A DNA stretch of 64,000 nucleotides from Paenibacillus planticolens. Lineage in GTDB: Bacteria > Bacillota > Bacilli > Paenibacillales > NBRC-103111. Position 1 is the stretch's first letter. Each line of letters opens with the position of its first letter. Shown here one piece after another: positions 47,808 through 57,105 of this stretch. The stretch lies in contig NZ_WHNZ01000022.1 of the NCBI RefSeq assembly GCF_013141725.1, positions 124,001 to 188,000 on the forward strand. The letters are read 5' to 3'. The position numbers and the translations under genes are program-made. The notes beneath the pieces were generated by a model. That model saw only the letters and a list, made by a program, of their open reading frames with translations, ran no database searches and had not been told where the DNA came from.

Positions 47808-48356
47808 TCAGTAATATGGTTCCATCATTAAAAACACTACTACTCCAGTAAAACTGACATATAGCCAAATAGGCATTGTCCATCGAGCAATGCGCCGATG
47901 CTTTTGAATTTGATTCGTCCATCCCCAAACAAGTGTGAATAGGGCTAGCGGTACAATTATTGCGGCAAGGATGCTGTGCGAAATTAAAATAATAAAATAA
48001 AAGGGTCTGATAATACCTTGGCCGCCAAATGTCGCTGTTTCTGAGGACATGTAGTGAAATGTTAAATAAGAAACCAGAAATAATAATGTCGAGGTAAAGG
48101 AAGCAAGAATGAAACCTTTGTGCACCTCAATGTTTTTTCTCAAAATTGCAATTAAGCTCGATATCAAAAATATAAACGTAAAGCTATTTAAAACTCCATT
48201 TATTCTCGGGAAGATGACTAAATCAAATTTGATACTTCCTTTGTATCCTATCGGTGAAAAAAACAAAAGAAGTATAACAAAATTTACAATCAAGGACGTT
48301 ATAATTATAGGAATCGTATAACTTTTATTATTGGCTGGTTGATCATTTGAGTTCAT
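47808..48356 (-). CDS. DUF420 membrane protein (CtaM/YozB-like)
   Basis: A 182-residue, five-TM protein of the DUF420 family. Members such as CtaM are needed to mature heme-copper terminal oxidases in Firmicutes. Conserved histidines sit at helix ends: VHKGFILAS near 78, TFHYMSSE near 100, SHSILAA near 126, QKHRRIARWTMPIWLYVS near 150. I prefer ATG 48356 (MNSNDQPAN); TTG 48365 lies only three bases from AAGGAG. It stands beside the cytochrome bd genes on the same strand but with its own spacing, so the whole stretch is respiratory. Confidence 0.8.
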   Translation of the reverse strand: MNSNDQPANNKSYTIPIIITSLIVNFVILLLFFSPIGYKGSIKFDLVIFPRINGVLNSFTFIFLISSLIAILRKNIEVHKGFILASFTSTLLFLVSYLTFHYMSSETATFGGQGIIRPFYFIILISHSILAAIIVPLALFTLVWGWTNQIQKHRRIARWTMPIWLYVSFTGVVVFLMMEPYY

Positions 48357-48425
48357 TTGATCCAAACGCTCCTTCTGCAGGCAGTACCCAATACAGTATT
48401 TTCGATCAATCTATACGGACGAAAG

Positions 48426-48965
48426 TTATTTCTTTTTTTTCGAGCTTACCTTAGACATAAAAATTCCTTTGTCAGACGCATAAGTGACTAGCTCAGTACG
48501 ACTCTTTAATTTCGGCTGTACGCCATGTGGGCTATTCTCGGTAACAAATTGCTTTAAAATTTGATATCCAAGCTCTCTCGGCAGAGTCACATCCTCGATC
48601 ACGAGCGATCTCAGATACTCGTGAAAGGAAGCTGGATGCAGCGACTTGAGCAAGTAACCTTGCGCCCCGCTTTTCAGAGCTTCAAAAAAACACTCAACGT
48701 CAGCGCTTTCCGCTTGCAATACGACTAACATTTGGGGATTCATCTTTTTCATTTCTTGAATGGTCTGTGTACCCTTCATATCGTGTAATTCAACCGCAAC
48801 AAGCGCAACCTCCGGCTTTAATGAATCGGCGAGTGATATCGCATCCCTTCCGCAGTCAGTTTCCGCTACGACCTCAAAGAGCGGATCCAGCTCCAGCAGG
48901 TACTTGATCCGCTCTCTATGCTCTTGCGATGGTTCTACAAGCAACACTCTGTTGATTTGGCTCAC
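48426..48965 (-). CDS. degenerate NarL-type response regulator
   Basis: A 179-residue protein with a receiver domain (1-120) lacking the phosphorylatable Asp. The site aligns as VALVAVELHDMKG, with Ala57 where Asp belongs, and the acidic pocket keeps only Glu11; the late Lys in GYLLKSLHP is kept. The C-terminus begins like a LuxR/NarL output domain and ends KLKSRTELVTYASDKGIFM, typical of the last helix, but the roughly 45 residues carrying the HTH are absent. So it cannot be a normal phospho-activated DNA-binding regulator. Start GTG 48965 behind AAAGGGG. Possibly a pseudo-receiver adaptor or an internally deleted gene. Confidence 0.72.
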   Translation of the reverse strand: MSQINRVLLVEPSQEHRERIKYLLELDPLFEVVAETDCGRDAISLADSLKPEVALVAVELHDMKGTQTIQEMKKMNPQMLVVLQAESADVECFFEALKSGAQGYLLKSLHPASFHEYLRSLVIEDVTLPRELGYQILKQFVTENSPHGVQPKLKSRTELVTYASDKGIFMSKVSSKKKK

Positions 48966-49158
48966 CCCTCCACAACCCCTTTATGGAACCTTAAACCCTA
49001 TGCCTGTTTCTATTATCGCGTTTTATGTGTTTAGTCGAATGGCCCGAAATAGTTATTTCCCTCGAAAAATATGACCATTCAGTGTCAATGACATATTATA
49101 GATCTTTTTAAGACATATTTAATTGGCTCGCCGTAATAAAAAATCAGAAATTAAATGC

Positions 49159-50886
49159 TTAGTCCCCTGTTTCGCCGATTAATTGTAACTCAATTTGTTT
49201 CATCTTATAAAAATAGCCGTTTTGCTCCATCAACTCGGAATAAGAACCCGTTTCGATCACCCTTCCTTGCTCCATAACGACGATTCTGTCCATTCCTTCC
49301 AAACCGTTAAGCCGGTGACAGATTAGCAGAAGCGTATCTTCGGACGCCTGCTCGTATAGGTGCGTCAAAACACGTTGCTCTGTCACATAGTCCAGCGAAG
49401 ACGTCGGCTCGTCCAGCAGCCATAGCTTTCCCTTGCGAAGCATGGCCCGCGCCAGGGCCAAGCGCTGTTTTTCGCCATCCGATAAATTTTCTCCCTTTTC
49501 GTACACGGGGTCGGTTAATGAAGTGGTCGGCAATTGCACTTTAGCGAGGATATCCAACAGGTCGCCGTCAGAACGGTCCTCAGCATCCATGAGCAAGTTA
49601 TCTCGGATCGTTCCTCGGAAAAAATGGCTTTGCTGCAGCACGACATTAGCCGTTTTCCAAATGCTCGACTCCTCCAGCTCTTGTACCGATATGCCGTTCA
49701 GTCGCAAATCCCCGGCCGTCGGCGTACGCAGCTTGAGCAACAACTCAATCAGCGTGGACTTTCCTGAACCGCTAGGTCCAACAATCGCCGTTTTGGATCC
49801 TGGTGGAATTTGCAACGAAAAGTTCTTCAACGCCGGCCTCCACTCCCCTTCATATTGAAAGGAAACGCCGGATAACTCAATAGAAACGGCATGGTCGGTA
49901 TTCAACGCGCGACTTGGCTGCACCGGCTGCATGGTAGGAGTTAATACTGCTTCCGTCAGCCGCTTGGCTGCATGTTCGCTATCTTGCTTATATGCTGGCA
50001 GCGTAGCCATAGCCGCTGCTTCTTCAAATACAATTAATGAGGCCATGACAAGCATAGCCAGATATACGCCAGCTAGCGTTCCATCCGATATCAGATAAGC
50101 ACCAAGTGCCAACACCCCCCAGGAAATCAGATATGTGACAAAGGCATGCATCGATTGTCCACGTAGCAGTTGTCCGGCCGCTCGCTGCTGCTCGGTTGCC
50201 AATACAGCAGAAGCTTGGCGAAGTTGCTGTTCCCTCTGCGCAAGCTGCCCATAAACTTTAAGATCCCGGAAACCATACAACACCTCTGTTACTTCCGTAG
50301 ACAACAGTGCCCGCTGCTTGCGAACATGCCCATTGACTTTCCGATATCCTAGCAATACGATTCCCGGCACGACCAATACGGTTCCCAGCATACCGACCAG
50401 CATCAAGCAAGCCATCCAGAAAGAAAAGGAGGCGGCAGCCAGCATTGTCGTCAAGAACACCATGACAACAATCATCGGCGGATACGCGACGCGTAAAAAA
50501 TAGTGCTGCAAACTCTCTACATCCCCAACGATTCGCGCAAGTAGATCCCCGCTTCGGTTTTTATTTAAAATGCCTGGCGTTAAAGGAATGAGCTTGGCAA
50601 AAAAGGATGATCGCAAACGGCTAAGCATAGAGAATGTCGCTCGGTGGGAATATAAGCGCTCGCCATAACGACTCACCGCTCGAAGTAAACCAAGCAGCTT
50701 GACCAACGATGTAAGTACGATCAGCGTATAAAGCGGAGGTGCAAACACCGTTTGCGAAATCAGATATCCGCTCGCAGAAAAGAGGACCACACCAGCGATG
50801 CCGGCGACAAATCCGCCTAAAATTGAAAGAATAATATCCTTGCGCTCCCGAATCATAGCTTGAGACAAAATAGCCAACTCGTTCAT
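49159..50886 (-). CDS. cydC: thiol reductant ABC exporter, second half (CydC type)
   Basis: A 575-residue fused membrane and ATPase half-transporter, which pairs with the upstream gene to export cysteine/glutathione-type thiols needed for cytochrome bd assembly. Six TM helices (1-310), Walker A GPSGSGKST near 368, signature LSDGEKQRLALARAM near 468 (Asp in place of the usual Gly) and Walker B LWLLDEPTSSLD near 487. ATG overlaps the partner's TGA. Last gene of cydABDC. B. subtilis literature assigns the letters C and D by gene order, so names may be swapped there. Confidence 0.9.
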   Translation of the reverse strand: MNELAILSQAMIRERKDIILSILGGFVAGIAGVVLFSASGYLISQTVFAPPLYTLIVLTSLVKLLGLLRAVSRYGERLYSHRATFSMLSRLRSSFFAKLIPLTPGILNKNRSGDLLARIVGDVESLQHYFLRVAYPPMIVVMVFLTTMLAAASFSFWMACLMLVGMLGTVLVVPGIVLLGYRKVNGHVRKQRALLSTEVTEVLYGFRDLKVYGQLAQREQQLRQASAVLATEQQRAAGQLLRGQSMHAFVTYLISWGVLALGAYLISDGTLAGVYLAMLVMASLIVFEEAAAMATLPAYKQDSEHAAKRLTEAVLTPTMQPVQPSRALNTDHAVSIELSGVSFQYEGEWRPALKNFSLQIPPGSKTAIVGPSGSGKSTLIELLLKLRTPTAGDLRLNGISVQELEESSIWKTANVVLQQSHFFRGTIRDNLLMDAEDRSDGDLLDILAKVQLPTTSLTDPVYEKGENLSDGEKQRLALARAMLRKGKLWLLDEPTSSLDYVTEQRVLTHLYEQASEDTLLLICHRLNGLEGMDRIVVMEQGRVIETGSYSELMEQNGYFYKMKQIELQLIGETGD

Positions 50887-52649
50887 CCCGGCACCCCTTT
50901 GCGTTGGACATCGACCATCTCTGCATACGCAGGCAGGCGTTTCATAAGCTCGTCGTGATGTCCCGAGCCCACTAGGACGCCATGGTCCATAAACAAAATG
51001 TTATCCGCATGTCGAATGGTATACAATCGGTGAGCTACCGTAATCATCGTTGCCGATTTTGCCAAGATTGCAATCGAACGTTGCAGGATACCCTCGGTAT
51101 GAAGATCGAGTCCGACGGTCGGCTCATCGAACAAAATAATGGAGGGTCGCTTCAAAAAAGCCCGCGCTACGGCAAGTCGTTGCTTTTCCCCACCGGAAAG
51201 TCCTCTACCGCCTTCACCGACGGGGGTATCAAATCCCTGCTCCAGTTGGGATACAACCTTCGAAAGACCCGCGTCCGCAGCCGCCACCTCAATTTCAGCC
51301 CTGGAGACCTTCCGCCCGGCACCGATCGCGATATTATCGGCGAAGGTACCTGCAAAAATGTAAGGATGCTGCGTAATGTAGCTAATATGTTCGAACCATA
51401 TCATCTCATTCTGTTGAGTAAGTGGGTTTCCATTCACTAAAATGGTCCCCGACGCCGGTTTTAGTAATCCAGCAATAAGATGGAGCAAGGTTGTTTTGCC
51501 GGATCCGCTATGACCAACAAGGGCAATATGATCTCCTGGTCCAATTATGATCGAACCTGTATTCAGCTCAAATGAGTCAGGTGCATACTGAAACCGGACA
51601 TTGTCCAATTCAATGGAGGGCGGCATTGGAAACAGCTTCTTCGGGAATGTCAGGAGCCCTACCGGCTGATCTTTCAGATCGTTTCTATCGTTCATTTCCG
51701 TGAGCATGGTTTCAACCTTGCTAATCGCCCCCATACTGGTTCGCCCATTGTGAAAAGCTGTGCCCGAACTCTTTAGTAAGCTGTAAAACTCAGGCACGAG
51801 CAACAAAACAAAAAAGGCCGTGTGAAACGACATCGATTTGAAGACAAGCAGCTGAATGGCCAGTTCGAGAGCAACAATCCCGATGCTCAGCATCACAATC
51901 GATTCCAGCATGAGGGTATTCGTAAACGCAATCTTCAAAATATCCATTGTGGCATCACGGTATTTTAAGCTACTGCGTTCGATTTCTTGCTGTTGACGGC
52001 GGGCCCGTCCGAATATTTTTAACGTAACGAGCCCTTGAAGGGAATCTAGAAATGTACCGGCAAACTCGGCCAACTGCGCATACTTTTCTTCTGATTTATT
52101 TTTCGTTTTCAGCCCCACCAAAATCATAAAAATCGGGATAAACGGAGCCGTAACCAGCATGATGATCCCTGAATTGGCATGTTGGGTAAACGTAACTACT
52201 ATAATCAGAATGGGGATAATGACCGTTTCCACCATACGTGGCATGTATTGACTGAAATAACTATCCGCCTCATCCACAGCATCCAGCGCCATACTGACCT
52301 TTCCCCCCGTTTGCCCTCGAAGAGAGGAAGGCAAGGATGCATGCGTAAAATTCTGAAGCACGGCTGCTCGCATATTTTTTTTGGCGGTTGCTGCCATTTG
52401 CAAACCAACTGTCCCGTTCCCAAATGACAACAGTGTACGTATCGCCATCACGACCAGTAGGATACCGAGCAGTAGGGCAACCGATGAAAAAGATACTCTC
52501 TCCACAAAGATCCGCTGGACGGCTTCAGCCAGCAATGCAGCCTGACTTACAATGGCGGCGCCTAGTGCGAGCGAGATGATTGCTAGGTAAATGAGACGTT
52601 TGCGTTGGGCAGTCATCTGTATAGCAATTAAACTTCTTTTCCCCTTCAC
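50883..52649 (-). CDS. cydD: thiol reductant ABC exporter, first half (CydD type)
   Basis: A 588-residue half-transporter with six TM helices (about 15-310), Walker A GHSGSGKTT near 372, signature GLSGGEKQRLAVARAFL near 480 and Walker B IILFDEPTVGLD. Start GTG 52649 is nine bases after AAGGAG; an in-frame TTG at 52658 abuts that site and cannot be used well. It begins 42 bases after cydB. Together with the following gene it forms the heterodimeric exporter required for heme insertion into cytochrome bd. Confidence 0.9.
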   Translation of the reverse strand: MKGKRSLIAIQMTAQRKRLIYLAIISLALGAAIVSQAALLAEAVQRIFVERVSFSSVALLLGILLVVMAIRTLLSFGNGTVGLQMAATAKKNMRAAVLQNFTHASLPSSLRGQTGGKVSMALDAVDEADSYFSQYMPRMVETVIIPILIIVVTFTQHANSGIIMLVTAPFIPIFMILVGLKTKNKSEEKYAQLAEFAGTFLDSLQGLVTLKIFGRARRQQQEIERSSLKYRDATMDILKIAFTNTLMLESIVMLSIGIVALELAIQLLVFKSMSFHTAFFVLLLVPEFYSLLKSSGTAFHNGRTSMGAISKVETMLTEMNDRNDLKDQPVGLLTFPKKLFPMPPSIELDNVRFQYAPDSFELNTGSIIIGPGDHIALVGHSGSGKTTLLHLIAGLLKPASGTILVNGNPLTQQNEMIWFEHISYITQHPYIFAGTFADNIAIGAGRKVSRAEIEVAAADAGLSKVVSQLEQGFDTPVGEGGRGLSGGEKQRLAVARAFLKRPSIILFDEPTVGLDLHTEGILQRSIAILAKSATMITVAHRLYTIRHADNILFMDHGVLVGSGHHDELMKRLPAYAEMVDVQRKGVPG

Positions 52650-52691
52650 CCAACTCAACTCCTTTATGGTAATAGCCTGCGAGTAATCGGC

Positions 52692-53705
52692 CTATTTTTC
52701 CCCTTTCACGTAATCCGCATCGAACAGGAACAGCTTGAAAACCAAAATAAGGGAAGGAATCAATAGACACATGCCCCCGATAAATACGACAACTAGCGCG
52801 AAGCCCATTGAGGATGAGGTGATGCTGCTCTGAATCGTAATGTAGGGATCAAGAATATAGGGATACTGCCCAATACCGTAAGCGAAAAAGGCACAGAAAA
52901 ATTGCAGCATGATGCAAACAAATGCTAGCCCATAGCGGCGGCCGCGGTATAACAGCCACATCGCAATCATGAAAAAGGCAACAGAAAGTGCAAGCAGCCA
53001 CCATAAATCCATCATATTTTGATAATGTCGCTCATTGTGTTGCCCCAAATAGATAAAGGCCGTCAGGGCGATAATAATCGCCGGTGTGCTCCAGAAAAGC
53101 GCATAGGTCCGCATAAGCTTTAGCGCAGCGTGATCCTCTGCCCGTGAAGCGTAAAACGCCAGAAAACAGGCGCTAATAAACAAGACAGACACAATCGCCA
53201 ATCCAACGATACTCCACGATAATGGATTGGTAAATAGAGCCCAGTAATCCAGAGAAACCGTCTGATCCTGCTTCAAGATAAAGCCGCCTTCAGACAGGGC
53301 CAGCGTCACGGACAACGAAGCCGGGATCAGCAAACCCGATGCACCGTACAAAAACAGATAGACGATATTATTTTTGGAACCATAGTTTTCAAATGCATAG
53401 AACGAACCGCGAATAGCAAGCAGCACGATCGCAACACTCCCCGGTACAAGCAACGCCGAGCCATAGTAATAGGCTGTATCCGGAAAAAAACCGATCATGC
53501 CGATGTAGAAAAAGACGAAAAATACATTTGTGATCTCCCATACAGGTGACAAATAACGAGAAATCAGACGATTAATGAGGTGGTCCTGCTTGGTAAGGCG
53601 GGCATAAAAGGCAAAGAAACCGGCTCCAAAGTCAATGGAGGCAATAATAAGATACCCGTACAAAAACAGCCAAAGTACCGAAATCCCAATCAAATCGTAA
53701 CTCAT
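52692..53705 (-). CDS. cydB: cytochrome bd ubiquinol oxidase subunit II
   Basis: A 337-residue, eight- to nine-TM subunit of the quinol oxidase. The family opening LIGISVLWLFLYGYLIIASIDFGAGFF with the membrane Asp is intact, as is RLISRYLSPVWEITNVFFVFF near 45. Start ATG 53705 shares one base with the TGA of cydA (TGATG), so the two are tightly coupled; a longer frame to 53756 would overlap cydA and is rejected. Confidence 0.93.
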   Translation of the reverse strand: MSYDLIGISVLWLFLYGYLIIASIDFGAGFFAFYARLTKQDHLINRLISRYLSPVWEITNVFFVFFYIGMIGFFPDTAYYYGSALLVPGSVAIVLLAIRGSFYAFENYGSKNNIVYLFLYGASGLLIPASLSVTLALSEGGFILKQDQTVSLDYWALFTNPLSWSIVGLAIVSVLFISACFLAFYASRAEDHAALKLMRTYALFWSTPAIIIALTAFIYLGQHNERHYQNMMDLWWLLALSVAFFMIAMWLLYRGRRYGLAFVCIMLQFFCAFFAYGIGQYPYILDPYITIQSSITSSSMGFALVVVFIGGMCLLIPSLILVFKLFLFDADYVKGEK

Positions 53706-55069
53706 CAGGCATGCGCTCCCTTCCCTGTCCTCTTGTCGCCCGCATGCTGCGCCCACTTCTCCATCTCAGTTTCTGCCGGATTATTGTTGAATAAGCGCCG
53801 AAGAACAAGAACACTAAACACACCTAATACGATGTAAAGAAGAAGGAAGAGGAAAAAAAGAATTCTCACGCTTGGCGATGTCGTCGCCGCTTCTTCTACA
53901 CGCATATATCCTCGTAAAATCCACGGCTGCCGCCCCAACTCAGCGTAAAACCAGCCCAGCTCGACTCCCAGGAATGCGAGCGGCGCACCTAAAGCAATAA
54001 TGCGGAGTATCCATTTGTTGTGCTCATTGCGTTTTTTCCAGAATGTAAATAGGAAATACAGAACGGATATGCCCAATAACGCAAACCCTATGCCAGCCAT
54101 CAAGTCAAAAAAATAATGCACAAGGAGCGGAGGTTGTTCATCTGGAGGAAATTCATTCAGACCTGTTACTTTCGCGTTAAAATTTCCAAAAGCCAGGAAG
54201 CTGAGAATCTTCGGTAGGTGAACTGCACCTATAATTTTATGCTCGGCATTAAGCCATCCTAATAGAATCAAATCCGCGCCGCTCTCGGTCTCAAAATGCC
54301 ATTCCGCAGCAGCCAGCTTTTCCGGTTGATGCTCGGCCAAGAACTTGGCGGACGCATCTCCAGCTACTGTGTTTAGCAGTCCGAACAACATGACAACGGC
54401 CATCATAAGCTTTAACGCTTTTTTGTGATATCCCGTAACGCCCTTTCTAAGCATCGTAAAGGCTGCTATTCCTGCTAGCAGAGCTGCTCCTGTGAGATAG
54501 GCCGAGCTTAATACATGGAACACTTTGGAGAACGTCGCCGTATTCAGCATCGCTTGCACCGGGTTAACGGCTGTAAATTGTCCGCCTTGCATGGTAAATC
54601 CCTCGGGTTGATTCATAAAACCATTCACAGTCGTGATAAAAACAGCGGACATGCCTGCCCCTGCGACAATGGGGATTGTAAGCAGCCAATGAATATATGG
54701 GTTCTTGAACCGATCCCACGTATACAGATAAATGCCTAGAAAGATAGCTTCAAAAAAGAATGCAAATACCTCCATGAATAACGGAAGCGCAATAACGTTC
54801 CCCGCCAACTTCATAAAATTCGGCCACACCAATGCCAGTTGCAGTGAGATTGCCGTGCCTGTTACGACACCGACTGCGACGGATATAACAAACCCTCGCG
54901 CCCACCTCTTAGCCATCAGTGTGTAGTGAGAATCTTGCTTGCGGATGCCGATGAGCTCAGCAATCGCGATCATGAGAGGGATACCGACACCAATCGTCGC
55001 GAATATCATATGGAACCCTAGTGTCATTCCTGTCACCAGCTTGCTCCATAGTACCGTATCAATTCCCAT
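53705..55069 (-). CDS. cydA: cytochrome bd ubiquinol oxidase subunit I
   Basis: A 454-residue catalytic subunit carrying the hemes. Ligands and key residues line up with E. coli numbering: His20 (heme b595), His185 and Met324 (heme b558), Glu100 and Glu107 (proton path). It reduces O2 with quinol at high affinity without proton pumping and adds tolerance to NO, H2S and peroxide. The shorter length and small quinol loop are normal for Firmicutes. ATG 55069 follows GGGAGGCAGTAAGGA. Confidence 0.95.
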   Translation of the reverse strand: MGIDTVLWSKLVTGMTLGFHMIFATIGVGIPLMIAIAELIGIRKQDSHYTLMAKRWARGFVISVAVGVVTGTAISLQLALVWPNFMKLAGNVIALPLFMEVFAFFFEAIFLGIYLYTWDRFKNPYIHWLLTIPIVAGAGMSAVFITTVNGFMNQPEGFTMQGGQFTAVNPVQAMLNTATFSKVFHVLSSAYLTGAALLAGIAAFTMLRKGVTGYHKKALKLMMAVVMLFGLLNTVAGDASAKFLAEHQPEKLAAAEWHFETESGADLILLGWLNAEHKIIGAVHLPKILSFLAFGNFNAKVTGLNEFPPDEQPPLLVHYFFDLMAGIGFALLGISVLYFLFTFWKKRNEHNKWILRIIALGAPLAFLGVELGWFYAELGRQPWILRGYMRVEEAATTSPSVRILFFLFLLLYIVLGVFSVLVLRRLFNNNPAETEMEKWAQHAGDKRTGKGAHA

Positions 55070-55111
55070 TCCTTACTGCCTCCCTTCCAAAGCGATTTGT
55101 AATTTGAGTTG

Positions 55112-55139
55112 ATTATATCTCTGTCCTTCAGCAGTTCAA
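55112..55139 (-). promoter_or_regulatory. sigma-A promoter of cydABDC
   Basis: On the minus strand, TTGAAC (55139-55134), 16-base spacer, TATAAT (55117-55112), about 43 bases before the cydA ATG. No clear Rex palindrome is visible. Confidence 0.6.
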
Positions 55140-55178
55140 TCGCAGTCACATCTTCTCCCATATTCGTTCAAGAAAGGA

Positions 55179-55232
55179 TCAATTGGGCACTTCGTTTTCC
55201 TCGACATACGTATAGTTGAGTACGTCCTTCAT
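55179..55232 (-). pseudogene. 5' remnant of the MFS exporter gene, module copy 2
   Basis: Seventeen codons (MKDVLNYTYVEENEVPN, then TGA) homologous to the start of the exporter at 45953 (MKDALNNTIVEKNEV), preceded by the same AAATCAAAAGATG leader after gap copy 2. Homology ends abruptly at about 55187, where the cydA promoter region begins. Confidence 0.8.
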
Positions 55233-55272
55233 GGATTTTCCTTCTTTTCATCTTTTGATTTTGGTAAGTTAT

Positions 55273-56283
55273 TTACCTAGCGATCTTAGCGAAGTACTCC
55301 AGAGTACGAACCAGTTGGGCAGTGTAAGACATTTCATTATCGTACCAAGCTACGGTTTTCACTAGTTGCTGGTCACCGACTGTCAGAACTTTCGTCTGCG
55401 TGGCGTCGAAGAGCGAACCAAATGTGATACCTTTGATATCGGAAGATACAATTTCGTCATCCGTGTAGCCGTAAGTTTCTGGATCGGAGGCTTCTTTCAT
55501 AGCAGTGTTAACTTGCTCAACCGTTACCGTGGTATTTAAAACAGCAACGAGCTCAGTCACGGAACCTGTTGGTACAGGTACACGTTGGGATGCTCCATCC
55601 AGTTTACCCTTCAGTTCCGGAAGAACCAGACCAATGGCTTTTGCGGCACCTGTGGAGTAGGGAACGATGTTCTCCGCAGAGGCACGCGCAGCGCGGAAGT
55701 CGCCTTTTGGACTCGGAGCATCAAGCGTGTTTTGGTTGCTTGTATAAGCGTGAATTGTCGTCATTAGCCCAGATTGGATACCGAACTTATCGTGCAAAGC
55801 TTTAGCCATAGGGGCTAGGCAGTTCGTTGTGCAGGAAGCACCGGAAATAACCGTTTCCGTTCCGTCCAGCGTGTCATGGTTCACGTTGTATACGATCGTT
55901 TTCATATCGCCTGTAGCAGGGGCGGAAATGACGACTTTCTTCGCTCCTCCTTTCAGGTGAAGTTCGGCTTTTTCTTTCGTGGTGAAGAAGCCTGTACATT
56001 CGAGAACGATGTCAACCCCAAGCTCTCCCCACGGAAGTTCTTCAGGATTCCGCGTAGCCAGAATCTTAACCTCTTTCCCGTTTACTTTGAAGGTTCCGTC
56101 ATGGACTTCAATGTCACCGTGAAAAGTGCCTTGCGTGGTATCATATTTGAGCAGATGAGCCAACATTTTAGCATTCGTAAGGTCGTTAATTGCTACAACC
56201 TCGACGCCTTCCACATCTTGTATTCGGCGAAAAGCGAGTCGTCCGATCCGTCCAAAGCCGTTAATGCCTACTTTTACAGTCAT
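55273..56283 (-). CDS. gap: glyceraldehyde-3-phosphate dehydrogenase, copy 2
   Basis: A 336-residue GAPDH, a close duplicate of copy 1 with the same catalytic loop ([12 protein letters not shown], Cys151) and His178. Differences cluster at [12 protein letters not shown] (copy 1 [12 protein letters not shown]), RASAEN (RAASEN), VPVPTG (VPVATG) and [10 protein letters not shown] ([10 protein letters not shown]). ATG 56283 follows AGGAGGACTTGAGA. Divergent from the intact TetR gene. Downstream it keeps only 17 codons of the exporter and is then followed by the cyd operon on the same strand, so read-through into cyd is possible because I see no terminator between. Confidence 0.93.
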   Translation of the reverse strand: MTVKVGINGFGRIGRLAFRRIQDVEGVEVVAINDLTNAKMLAHLLKYDTTQGTFHGDIEVHDGTFKVNGKEVKILATRNPEELPWGELGVDIVLECTGFFTTKEKAELHLKGGAKKVVISAPATGDMKTIVYNVNHDTLDGTETVISGASCTTNCLAPMAKALHDKFGIQSGLMTTIHAYTSNQNTLDAPSPKGDFRAARASAENIVPYSTGAAKAIGLVLPELKGKLDGASQRVPVPTGSVTELVAVLNTTVTVEQVNTAMKEASDPETYGYTDDEIVSSDIKGITFGSLFDATQTKVLTVGDQQLVKTVAWYDNEMSYTAQLVRTLEYFAKIAR

Positions 56284-56318
56284 TCTCAAGTCCTCCTATA
56301 AGGTTTTATTTATTCCAA

Positions 56319-56334
56319 AGAGGCGAATACCTCT
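56319..56334 (-). promoter_or_regulatory. leader hairpin of gap, copy 2
   Basis: On the minus strand AGAGGT-ATTC-GCCTCT; same position as in the other two copies. Confidence 0.5.
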
Positions 56335-56393
56335 CATGAAATCAAAATAGCTCGGCGCTATTTCATTCTGGACCGTCTTGTTTTAAAATAAAA

Positions 56394-56441
56394 GGTACCG
56401 AGCGGTATCTTTTATACTAACATAATTCTAGTGAATGGCAA
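56394..56441 (-). promoter_or_regulatory. gap promoter and TetR operator, copy 2
   Basis: On the minus strand TTGCCA (56441-56436), 16 bases, TAGTAT (56419-56414), then operator GATACCGCTCGGTACC (56409-56394). Confidence 0.65.
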
Positions 56442-56505
56442 GGTAGGAAAATTGTATAATTTGTTTATAATAAATGATTAGAATAAGGTTCATACGGAGG
56501 AGCTC

Positions 56506-57105
56506 ATGAAAAAAGGGGACAGAACACGGGAACATATCATTATGAAATCGGCTGAAATTTTTAACCAGAGAGGATATGCCGGTACATCGCTAAATGATAT
56601 TATTGCTGACACCGGAATTAAGAAAGGGGGCATCTATCGACATTTTGCCAGTAAAGACGAGATAGCGCTTGAAGCCTACAATTATGCTGCCAGTTTGGTC
56701 AGCAGAAAATTTTCTGAGGCGGTCGATCAAGAGCAGTCTGCGTCAGGAAAGCTGATTGCTTTTTTTCGTGTCTATGAGGATGTCGTCAACGATCCACCAT
56801 TTATTGGCGGATGTCCCATGCAGAATACGGCTGTAGAAAGTGACGATACTCATTCGGAGCTTTGTGGTCGAGCAAGGCAGGGGCTACATACCTTCTTGGA
56901 TATGATGAAAAGTATTATTCGTGACGGGATTAAAGCTGGGGAGTTTAAGGGAGATCTGGATTCGGATGCGCTTGCTTCATTTGCATTTTCCTTGTTGGAA
57001 GGAGGCATTTTGCTCAGCAAATTGGATGGGGATAACAAGCACATGCTAATGAATATTTCAATCTTCTCGTCCTATTTGCAGCAATGCTGCTTAAAGACCA
57101 GTTAA
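56506..57105 (+). CDS. TetR-family regulator of the gap module, intact copy
   Basis: A 199-residue TetR repressor with an HTH at residues 25-60 (YAGTSLNDIIADTGIKKGGIYRHFASKDEIAL) and a ligand domain containing FIGGCPMQNTAVESDDTH and ASFAFSLLEGGILLSKLD, like AcuR/YxaF-type regulators. GGAGGAGCTC precedes ATG 56506. Divergent from gap copy 2 across 222 bases that contain the GATACC-N4-GGTATC-like site. Since the copy at 44.0-44.6 kb is dead, this protein is the likely sole regulator of both gap genes and of the exporter. Confidence 0.9.
   Translation: MKKGDRTREHIIMKSAEIFNQRGYAGTSLNDIIADTGIKKGGIYRHFASKDEIALEAYNYAASLVSRKFSEAVDQEQSASGKLIAFFRVYEDVVNDPPFIGGCPMQNTAVESDDTHSELCGRARQGLHTFLDMMKSIIRDGIKAGEFKGDLDSDALASFAFSLLEGGILLSKLDGDNKHMLMNISIFSSYLQQCCLKTS

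Noticed and set aside
55070..55180. Rex-type operator before cydA
   Set aside because: No TTGTGA-N6-TCACAA-like palindrome could be found in the leader.
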